30,782 nucleotides of DNA, taken from the NCBI GenBank assembly GCA_964528845.1, contig CAZGVE010000037.1, positions 1-30,782 of the forward strand, written 5' to 3'. This document shows positions 24,590 through 30,782 of the stretch, one piece after another. The position numbers were made by a program, and so were the translations under genes. This DNA comes from FEN-1191 sp964528845. GTDB lineage: Bacteria > Pseudomonadota > Gammaproteobacteria > Steroidobacterales > Steroidobacteraceae. How positions within the stretch are numbered: the stretch's first letter is position 1; the number at the start of each line of letters is the position of its first letter. Under the pieces are notes generated by a model. It saw nothing but the letters and a program-made list of their open reading frames with translations, had not been told where the DNA came from and did no database searches.

Positions 24590-25882
24590 ATGGCAGCGGG
24601 GCATGGATCGGGGCACGTCGAGAGTTATTACGGTGCGACGACGGCCCTGCCACCCGCACTGCCGCCCCTGGAAGGCGCGGCGCGTACGGATGTCTGTGTG
24701 GTCGGAGCCGGACTGGCGGGCTGCTCGGCGGCGCGCTCGCTGGCTGCGCGCGGGTACGGTGTGACGGTGCTCGAGGCCCGACGCATCGGATGGGGCGCCT
24801 CGGGGCGCAGCGGCGGGCAGATCATCGCCGGGCTCGCCATCGAGCAGGATCGACTCGAGCGCATCGTCGGCGCGCCCGATGCCCGCGCGCTCTGGGAACT
24901 CTCGGTTGAAGCGGTGCGCCGGCTGCGCGCCCGGATCGGCGAGCACGCCATCGACTGCGACTGGGTGGACGGGTTCATGCAGGCCGCGATCCGGCCGCGG
25001 CACTGGCGCGGCCTGCAGCGCTGGCACGAGGAACTGGCCGGGCGCTATGGGTATGAGGGCACCAGCCTGATTGGCCGCGAGGCACTGCGTGCGCTGCTGC
25101 CCTCCAAGCGCTACCTCGGCGCGTTGCATGACCGCAACGGCGGGCACCTGCATCCGCTGCGCTACACGCTCGGCCTCGCCACCGCCGCGCGTGCAGCCGG
25201 CGCAAGCTTCCACGAGGACAGTGCCGTGCAGGGCTTCAGCACGCAGGGCGAGCGGCTGCTGGTGCACACCGCGCACGGCACGCTCGAGTGCGCGCAGCTG
25301 CTGTTTGCCGGCAACGCCTGGCTCGGGGCGACAGTGCCGGCACTGCAGCGACGCCTGCTGAGCGTCGCGAGCTACATCATCGCCACCGAACCATTAGGTG
25401 CGCAGCGCGCGCAGGCGCTGATTGCCAACAATGCCGCGGTGGCGGACACCAACTGGGTGCTCGACTACTTCCGGCGCTCCGCCGACCACCGTCTGCTATT
25501 CGGCGGACGCGTCAACTACTCCGGTGTCGACCTGCGCGGCATCGCCCCGGCGACCAGCGCGCGCATGCTGCAGGTGTTCCCGCAGCTCGCCGGCACGCGC
25601 ATCGAGTACGCGTGGGGCTGCCTGCTGGACATAACGCGCAACCGCGCTCCGGATTTCGGCCGCCTCGCCTCCAATGTCTATTACCTGCAGGGCTTCTCCG
25701 GCCACGGCATGGCGCTCGCGGGGCTCGCCGGCGAGCTCGTCGCAGAAGCGATCGCCGGCACGGCCGAACGGTTTGACGTGTTCGCGCGCATTCCGCACCG
25801 CGAATTCTCAGGGGGCCTGCTGCTGCGCCGCCCGACGCTGGCGCTCGCGATGCTGTGGTACCGGCTCCGGGATTGGCTGTGA
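24590..25882 (+). CDS. puuB: FAD-dependent amine oxidoreductase (gamma-glutamylputrescine oxidase-like)
   Basis: A 430-residue D-amino-acid-oxidase-superfamily flavoprotein resembling PuuB/OrdL, which oxidises gamma-glutamylputrescine to the aldehyde with release of ammonia and hydrogen peroxide. SYYGATTA near the N-terminus is typical of this group. The Rossmann loop GAGLAG (39-44) follows, then WGASGRSGGQII, RLLFGGRVNYSG, and YLQGFSGHGMALAGLAGELVAEA at the C-terminus. ATG 24590 was chosen; a GTG at 24584 is also possible. An ATG at 24580 is out of frame. It is divergent from puuD. The PuuC aldehyde dehydrogenase that would follow is not in the window. Confidence 0.9.
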   Translation: MAAGHGSGHVESYYGATTALPPALPPLEGAARTDVCVVGAGLAGCSAARSLAARGYGVTVLEARRIGWGASGRSGGQIIAGLAIEQDRLERIVGAPDARALWELSVEAVRRLRARIGEHAIDCDWVDGFMQAAIRPRHWRGLQRWHEELAGRYGYEGTSLIGREALRALLPSKRYLGALHDRNGGHLHPLRYTLGLATAARAAGASFHEDSAVQGFSTQGERLLVHTAHGTLECAQLLFAGNAWLGATVPALQRRLLSVASYIIATEPLGAQRAQALIANNAAVADTNWVLDYFRRSADHRLLFGGRVNYSGVDLRGIAPATSARMLQVFPQLAGTRIEYAWGCLLDITRNRAPDFGRLASNVYYLQGFSGHGMALAGLAGELVAEAIAGTAERFDVFARIPHREFSGGLLLRRPTLALAMLWYRLRDWL

Positions 25883-25951
25883 GCGCTGCACTACGCCTAT
25901 ACTTCACGCGGGCTTGACATGGCTGGGCGGGCTCGATCCCGTCACTGAGGA
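25873..25951 (+). promoter_or_regulatory. Promoter and Shine-Dalgarno for the 2-oxoacid oxidoreductase operon
   Basis: TATACT (25898-25903) is a good -10, with TTGGCT (25873-25878) as a weak -35 at a long 19-bp spacing inside the end of puuB. GAGGA (25947-25951) is a good Shine-Dalgarno 3 bp before ATG 25955. Confidence 0.4.
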
Positions 25952-25954
25952 AAC

Positions 25955-27745
25955 ATGGAGCCGACGGATACGGGGGGTGGCGACTACTTTCACAAGGTGG
26001 TCGACTGCCAGTGGGCATGTCCTGCGCATACCGATGTGCCGGAGTACATCCGGCTGATCGCGCAGGGCCGCTTCACGGACGCGTACATGGTCAACCGCGA
26101 GTCGAATGTCTTCCCAGGCATCCTTGGTCGCGTCTGCGACCGACCCTGCGAGCCGGCCTGCCGGCGCACCCGGATCGAGAACAAGCCGGTCGCGATCTGC
26201 CGCCTGAAGCGGGTCGCCGCCGATAACCGCGAAGACATCACGGCCCTGCTGCCGCGCGCCCCGCAGCAGAAGAACGGCAAGCGAGTCGCCTGCATCGGCG
26301 CCGGGCCCGCCTCGCTGACGGTCGCGAACGATCTGCTGCCGCTCGGCTACGAGGTCACGATCTTCGAGCAATACGCGGTCCCAGGCGGACTGATGCGGAC
26401 CAATATTCCCGCGTTCCGCCTGCCGCAGAGCGTGCTGGACGAGGAGATCGGCTACATCCTCGACATGGGTGCGGACCTCAAGCTGAACTCGCCGGTCTCG
26501 AGCCTGCGCGCCCTGCTCGAGGGCGGCGGATTCGACGCGGTGTTCGTCGGCACCGGCGCGCCGCGCGGCAAGGAGCTGGACCTACCGGGCCGCTACGACA
26601 GCGAGCGCGTCCACATCGGCATCGCCTGGCTCGAATCCGTCGCGTTCAAGCACGTCGAGCGCATCGGCGAGCGCGTGCTGATCATCGGCGTCGGCAATAC
26701 CGCCATGGACTGCTGCCGCAGCTCGCTGCGGCTCGGCGCGAAGTCCGTGAAGGTAATGGCGCGCAAGCCGCGCCAGTACTTCAAGGCCTCGGACTGGGAG
26801 CTGGAGGACGCCGAACAGGAGTCGGTCGAGATCGTCGTGAACCGCGCTCCCAGGAGCTTCGTAGTCGAGAACGGCGTGCTCAAGGGCATGCTGTTCGAGC
26901 AGCTCGAGCATGACCTCGTGAACGGCGAGATCGTGGCGACCCGCGTGACCGGCGAGGAGTTCTATCCGTGCGACGACGTGATCCTGGCCATCGGCCAGGA
27001 GAATGCGTTCCCGTGGATCGAACGCGACATCGGCATCGAATTCGACCGTTGGAGCATGCCCGCGGTGGACAAGACGACGTTCCAGTCCACCCGGCCGGAG
27101 GTGTTCTTCGGCGGCGATGCCGCCTTCGGGCCGAAGAACATCATCTGGTCGGTGGAACATGGCCACCAGGCCGCGATCTCGATCCATAAGCACTGTGCCG
27201 GCCTGCCGGTCCAGGAGCGCATGCCGCGCGGCGTCAGCTTGAGCAGCCGCAAGATGGGCATGCACGAGTGGTCCTACAAGAACGACTACAACCCGATCGA
27301 GCGGCGGCTGATGCCGCACGTGAGCCTCACCGAGCGCTTCAAGAAGATCAACATCGAGGTGGAGCTGGGCTTCAGTGCCGAGCAGGCGGCGCTCGAGGTG
27401 CAGCGCTGCCTGAACTGCGACGTGCAGACGGTATTCACCGCCAAACTCTGCATCGAGTGCGACGCCTGCATCGACATCTGCCCGGTCGACTGCCTGACCA
27501 TCGCGCCCAATGGCACCGAGACGGAGCTGCGCTCGCGGCTCAAGGCGCCGGCCGTGAACCTCCGCCAGGCGTTGTACGTATCGGCCGAACTCCCGCAGAC
27601 CGGCCGTGTGATGCTCAAGGACGAGGACGTGTGCGTGCACTGCGGTCTGTGCGCCGAGCGCTGCCCGACCGCCGCCTGGGATATGCAGAAGTCGACGATT
27701 CGGATTCCGCAAGCCGCCGACGAAGCCACGCGATGCCAAACCTGA
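25955..27745 (+). CDS. GltD-like FAD/NAD(P) flavoprotein with two C-terminal 4Fe-4S motifs
   Basis: A 596-residue electron-transfer flavoprotein. The N-terminal cysteine set (Cys18, 22, 61, 65, 69) resembles the Fe-S region of glutamate synthase small subunits. An FAD-binding GAGPAS (115-120) follows, then an NAD(P)-binding GVGNTAMD (245-252) and FFGGDAAFGPKN, the second flavin motif. Two ferredoxin motifs end the protein: Cys499, 502, 505, 509-Pro and Cys560, 563, 566, 570-Pro. It overlaps the next gene by 13 bp, and the downstream genes encode a 2-oxoacid oxidoreductase. It probably passes electrons from the catalytic subunits to NAD(P) or to an external acceptor. It is not GltD itself, since no large subunit is nearby. 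Confidence 0.88.
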   Translation: MEPTDTGGGDYFHKVVDCQWACPAHTDVPEYIRLIAQGRFTDAYMVNRESNVFPGILGRVCDRPCEPACRRTRIENKPVAICRLKRVAADNREDITALLPRAPQQKNGKRVACIGAGPASLTVANDLLPLGYEVTIFEQYAVPGGLMRTNIPAFRLPQSVLDEEIGYILDMGADLKLNSPVSSLRALLEGGGFDAVFVGTGAPRGKELDLPGRYDSERVHIGIAWLESVAFKHVERIGERVLIIGVGNTAMDCCRSSLRLGAKSVKVMARKPRQYFKASDWELEDAEQESVEIVVNRAPRSFVVENGVLKGMLFEQLEHDLVNGEIVATRVTGEEFYPCDDVILAIGQENAFPWIERDIGIEFDRWSMPAVDKTTFQSTRPEVFFGGDAAFGPKNIIWSVEHGHQAAISIHKHCAGLPVQERMPRGVSLSSRKMGMHEWSYKNDYNPIERRLMPHVSLTERFKKINIEVELGFSAEQAALEVQRCLNCDVQTVFTAKLCIECDACIDICPVDCLTIAPNGTETELRSRLKAPAVNLRQALYVSAELPQTGRVMLKDEDVCVHCGLCAERCPTAAWDMQKSTIRIPQAADEATRCQT

Positions 27746-29583
27746 TCCGCTCCCCCGAACGGGTGAACGACTTCGTGATCAAGTTCGCGAATGTCAACGG
27801 CACCGGCTCGGCCAGCGCCAATTCACTGATCATGAAAGCCATCTTCCGGATGGGCGTCCCGGTCACGGGCAAGAACTACTTCCCGTCGAACATCCAGGGC
27901 CTGCCGACCTGGTACGAGATCCGCGTGACGCGCGCCGGCTATGCCGCGCGTGCCGGGCACGTGGACATCATGGTCGCGATGAATGCCGAGACCTACGCCA
28001 AGGATGTGCGCGAGGTCGAGGACGGCGGCTATCTGATCTACGACTCCACCTGGCCGCGCAGCGCGCTGCTGCAGCGCTCCGACATCACCGTGCTCGGCGT
28101 GCCGCTGGCGCAGCTCGTGAACGAGAGTTTCGATGGGGTGCGCAACCGCATCCTGCTCAAGAACATCGCCTATGCCGGCGTCGTCGCCGCGCTGCTCGAC
28201 GTCGAGCTCGAGGTGATCAACGGCCTGCTGCGCGAGAGCTATGGCAAGAAGCCGAAGCTGCTGGATTCGAACAGCAAGGCGCTGCGTCTGGGATATGACT
28301 GGGCCAAGCAGCACCTCCCCTGCCCACTGCCGTTGCGGGTCGAGCGCCTGGATCGCACGCGCGGCCACATCATGATCGACGGCAACACCGCCGCGGGCCT
28401 CGGCTGCGTGTACGCCGGTGCGACGGTCGGAGCCTGGTATCCCATCACGCCGTCGACCTCGCTGATGGATGCATTCAAGGGCTTCTGCGAGCGCTATCGG
28501 GTGGACCCGCAGACCGGCGAGCACCGCTACGCCGTGATCCAGGCGGAGGATGAGCTGGCGGCGGTCGGCATGGTGCTCGGCGCGAGCTGGAACGGCGCCC
28601 GCGCGTTCACGCCTACCAGCGGCCCGGGCATCTCGCTGATGAACGAATTCGTCGGCCTGGCATATTACGCCGAGATTCCGTGCGTGATCTTCGACGTGCA
28701 GCGGGTCGGTCCCTCGACCGGCATGCCGACCCGCACCCAGCAGGGCGATATCCTGCTGTGCGCGTACGCCTCGCACGGCGACACGCGGCACGTGCTGCTG
28801 TTTCCCGCCAATCCTGAGGAATGCTTCTACATGGCGGTCCAGGCCTTCGACCTCGCGGAACGGCTGCAGACCCCGGTATTCGTGCTCTCCGACCTGGACA
28901 TCGGCATGAACGACTGGATGTGCCCCGACCTGCAATGGGACGAGAGCTACCGGCCCGACCGCGGCAAGGTGCTCACGGCCGAGGAGCTCGCGAGCCTCGA
29001 CAAGTTCCACCGCTACACCGACCGCGACGACGATGCGATCACCTACCGCACGCTGCCTGGCGTCAGCCCCAAGGGCGCCTACTTCACACGCGGCTCGGGC
29101 CACAACCAGTACGGTGGCTACACCGAGGATTCCGCCGAATACCAGGTGGTGCTCGACCGACTGAAGCGCAAGTTCTCCACCGCCACCCGCTACGTGCCCA
29201 AGCCGGTGCTGATGGGTTCGGGCCAGAACCAGGTCGGCATCGTCAGCATCGGCAGCTGCGACGGCGCCGTGCGCGAGGCGATGGACGTGCTCGCGCGCCA
29301 GAACATCCACGTCGATTACCTGCGGATCAAGGCGTTCCCGTTCGAGCTGGAAGTCGAGGCCTTCCTGAACACGCACACGATGGTGTTCGTGGTCGAGCAG
29401 AACCGCGACGCGCAGCTGCGCGCGCTGCTCACGCTCGAAACCCCGGTCGAGAAATCGCGGCTGCGCTCCATCCTGAACTACAGCGGACTGCCAATGTCCT
29501 GCCTGCCGATCGTCGATGGCATCCGCACGGTGCTCGCCGAGGCGCCGCGGCTGAGCGCGGTGAATACCAAGAGTCCACACTAA
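27733..29583 (+). CDS. 2-oxoacid:acceptor oxidoreductase, gamma-alpha fusion subunit
   Basis: A 616-residue subunit of the pyruvate/2-oxoglutarate:ferredoxin oxidoreductase family. The N-terminal gamma domain (about 14-200) has NVNGTGSASANSLIMKAIFR and ends near the linker KALRLGYDW. The alpha domain has GAWYPITPSTSLMDAFKGF, AEDELAAVGMVLGASWNGAR and TSGPGISLMNEF, typical of KorA-like alpha subunits. VGPSTGMPTRTQQGD follows. Subunits of this form usually use 2-oxoglutarate, but pyruvate, branched-chain or aryl 2-oxoacids cannot be excluded. ATG 27733 lies in the end of the flavoprotein gene, so translation may be coupled. The enzyme is generally oxygen-sensitive. Confidence 0.88.
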   Translation: MPNLIRSPERVNDFVIKFANVNGTGSASANSLIMKAIFRMGVPVTGKNYFPSNIQGLPTWYEIRVTRAGYAARAGHVDIMVAMNAETYAKDVREVEDGGYLIYDSTWPRSALLQRSDITVLGVPLAQLVNESFDGVRNRILLKNIAYAGVVAALLDVELEVINGLLRESYGKKPKLLDSNSKALRLGYDWAKQHLPCPLPLRVERLDRTRGHIMIDGNTAAGLGCVYAGATVGAWYPITPSTSLMDAFKGFCERYRVDPQTGEHRYAVIQAEDELAAVGMVLGASWNGARAFTPTSGPGISLMNEFVGLAYYAEIPCVIFDVQRVGPSTGMPTRTQQGDILLCAYASHGDTRHVLLFPANPEECFYMAVQAFDLAERLQTPVFVLSDLDIGMNDWMCPDLQWDESYRPDRGKVLTAEELASLDKFHRYTDRDDDAITYRTLPGVSPKGAYFTRGSGHNQYGGYTEDSAEYQVVLDRLKRKFSTATRYVPKPVLMGSGQNQVGIVSIGSCDGAVREAMDVLARQNIHVDYLRIKAFPFELEVEAFLNTHTMVFVVEQNRDAQLRALLTLETPVEKSRLRSILNYSGLPMSCLPIVDGIRTVLAEAPRLSAVNTKSPH

Positions 29584-29593
29584 CGAGCACGCC

Positions 29594-30652
29594 ATGTCAT
29601 TCATCACCAAGCCCCGCGTCAATCATCCGTCGGCGCCCACCAACGCTCTGGGGATGACCCGCCGCCAGTACGAGGGCAGCATGTCCACGCTGTGCGCCGG
29701 CTGTGGCCACGATTCGGTGACGGCCGCGATCGTGGAGGCCTGCTGGGGGCTGGATCTGCGGCCCGAGCAGCTGGTCAAGCTCTCCGGCATCGGCTGTTCC
29801 TCGAAGACCACGACCTATTTCGTCGGCGGAGCGCACGGCTTCAACTCGGTCCACGGCCGGATGCCTTCCATCGCCAGCGGGGCGAATGCCGCCAACCGCG
29901 AGCTGACCTACATCGGGGTGTCGGGCGACGGCGATTCGCTCTCGATCGGCCTAGGGCAGCTCGTGCACGTGATCCGGCGCAACATCAACATGCTCTACCT
30001 GATCGAGAACAATGGCGTGTACGGCCTGACCAAGGGGCAGTTCTCGGCCTCCGCGGACATCGGCAGTCAGGCCAAGAAAGGTGACGTCAACCAGACGCCG
30101 CCGATCGATCCCGTGCTGCTGGCGCTCACGCTCGGTGCGACGTTCGTCGCACGCAGCTTCTCAGGCGACAAGGCGCAACTCGTGCCCCTGATCCAGGCCG
30201 GAATGCGTCACAACGGCTTCGCGCTGATCGACGTGCTCTCGCCCTGCGTGACCTTCAACGACCACGAGGGCTCCACCAAGAGCTATACCTTCACGCGCGA
30301 GCATTATCACGCCGCGGTCGAGGCCGACTTCGTCCCTCCCGCGGAGCCGATCGCGGTCGACTATGCGGGCGGGGAAGCCGTGCCAGTGCAGCTGCACGAC
30401 GGCAGCCGCGTGGTGCTGCGCAAGTTGAGCGAAGGTTACGATCCGCGCGATCGCGGCGCGGCCTACAGCTTCATCGAGAGCCGGCTGCGTCAGAACGAAT
30501 ACGTGACCGGACTGATCCACATCGACGAGAGTTCCAGCACCGAGTTCCACACCCTGAACCGCACCAGCGCCGTGCCATTGAACCGCCTGCCGTACGAGCA
30601 GCTGGTCCCCGGCCGCGCCGCACTCGAGCAGCTGCTGGCGCGGTATCGATGA
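29594..30652 (+). CDS. 2-oxoacid:acceptor oxidoreductase, TPP-binding beta subunit
   Basis: A 352-residue beta subunit that binds thiamine diphosphate and a 4Fe-4S cluster. The cysteines Cys34 and Cys37 (LCAGCGHDS), Cys68 (GIGCSS) and Cys218 (LSPCVTFND) have the spacing of oxoacid oxidoreductase beta subunits that coordinate one cluster. The TPP motif is GDGDSLSIG (111-119) with ENNGVYGLTKGQFS downstream. It follows the gamma-alpha gene by 10 bp. Together with that subunit it forms the catalytic core that cleaves a 2-oxoacid to acyl-CoA and CO2. The last four bases overlap the start of a lipoprotein gene. Confidence 0.9.
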   Translation: MSFITKPRVNHPSAPTNALGMTRRQYEGSMSTLCAGCGHDSVTAAIVEACWGLDLRPEQLVKLSGIGCSSKTTTYFVGGAHGFNSVHGRMPSIASGANAANRELTYIGVSGDGDSLSIGLGQLVHVIRRNINMLYLIENNGVYGLTKGQFSASADIGSQAKKGDVNQTPPIDPVLLALTLGATFVARSFSGDKAQLVPLIQAGMRHNGFALIDVLSPCVTFNDHEGSTKSYTFTREHYHAAVEADFVPPAEPIAVDYAGGEAVPVQLHDGSRVVLRKLSEGYDPRDRGAAYSFIESRLRQNEYVTGLIHIDESSSTEFHTLNRTSAVPLNRLPYEQLVPGRAALEQLLARYR

Positions 30653-30782
30653 TGCGCATCGGGCTGGCGCTCGCGCTGCTCGGCTGCCTCGCGCTCGCCG
30701 GTTGCGGGCTGGCCGGTACCGCCGCCAGTACCGCCGCTGGCGCGGCCAGCGAGGCGCAGCAAGCCCGGGACGCACAGCGTAC
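30649..30782 (+). CDS. Predicted lipoprotein (partial, cut by window end)
   Basis: The first 44 codons of a gene starting at ATG 30649, sharing ATGA with the stop of the beta subunit. It encodes a signal peptide MMRIGLALALLGCLALAGC with lipobox LAGC, Cys19, followed by a Gly/Ala/Ser-rich stretch and a Gln/Ala-rich start of the mature part. An in-frame ATG at 30652 could also serve. The family cannot be told from so little sequence. Confidence 0.7.
   Translation, partial: MMRIGLALALLGCLALAGCGLAGTAASTAAGAASEAQQARDAQR

Noticed and set aside
26582..29622. Long minus-strand ORFs opposite the 2-oxoacid oxidoreductase genes
   Set aside because: They are antisense shadows common in GC-rich coding DNA; the plus-strand genes have full domain motifs.

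Overview
The window looks like a GC-rich gammaproteobacterial chromosome, probably from a draft genome or metagenome bin. It carries two 100-N scaffold gaps. Protein resemblances suggest the neighbourhood of Xanthomonadales, Nevskiales or Steroidobacterales, but this is inferred from family content only. Three hand-counted 60-base rows give 50% GC (661-720) and 58% (1861-1920) in the left accessory segment, against 73% (9961-10020) in the core.

Region 1 (about 1-2300) is an accessory patch beside msrA. It holds a minus-strand mazE-mazF-Imm27 run and a plus-strand higB-higA pair. Between them lies a promoterless remnant of the last 109 bp of msrA, which matches the intact gene at 108 of 109 positions. 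The layout (full msrA, higBA, msrA 3' remnant) is that left by elements that integrate into the 3' end of a gene, but no integrase is visible. Three clusters of a GGTNGAC heptamer with an 11-bp period lie at the junctions. This is the part of the window most likely to hold something undescribed.

Region 2 (2306-9114) has msrA, a small unknown gene, a large secreted beta-helix protein with a VPxPA-type C-terminal sorting signal (broken by gap 1, which appears to be artificial), a convergent PlpD-like patatin/POTRA/barrel protein, and a membrane-anchored TPR protein.

Region 3 (9143-18137) is metabolic. Agmatine deiminase is translationally coupled to a PPK2 polyphosphate kinase. NADP isocitrate dehydrogenase and a CPA1 Na+/H+ antiporter follow. 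A minus-strand operon then encodes polyphosphate glucokinase, a methionine-type aminotransferase and a Cys/Met-metabolism PLP enzyme. After gap 2 there is a glutathione transferase.

Region 4 (18138-25882) is a putrescine uptake and gamma-glutamylation module: potI, potH, potG, potF (a lipoprotein here), puuA and puuD on the minus strand, with a puuB-like oxidase divergent from puuD. A perfect palindrome lies in the divergent promoter region. The aldehyde dehydrogenase PuuC is not in the window. With agmatine deiminase in Region 3, the window carries enzymes for both making and consuming putrescine.

Region 5 (25955-30782) encodes a three-subunit 2-oxoacid:acceptor oxidoreductase. Its first subunit is a GltD-like flavoprotein with two added ferredoxin-type 4Fe-4S motifs; the others are a gamma-alpha fusion and a TPP-binding beta subunit. 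The start of a lipoprotein gene is cut off by the window edge. Polyamine breakdown would feed GABA and succinate toward the TCA cycle, where isocitrate dehydrogenase and the 2-oxoacid oxidoreductase act on 2-oxoglutarate; this link is inferred.
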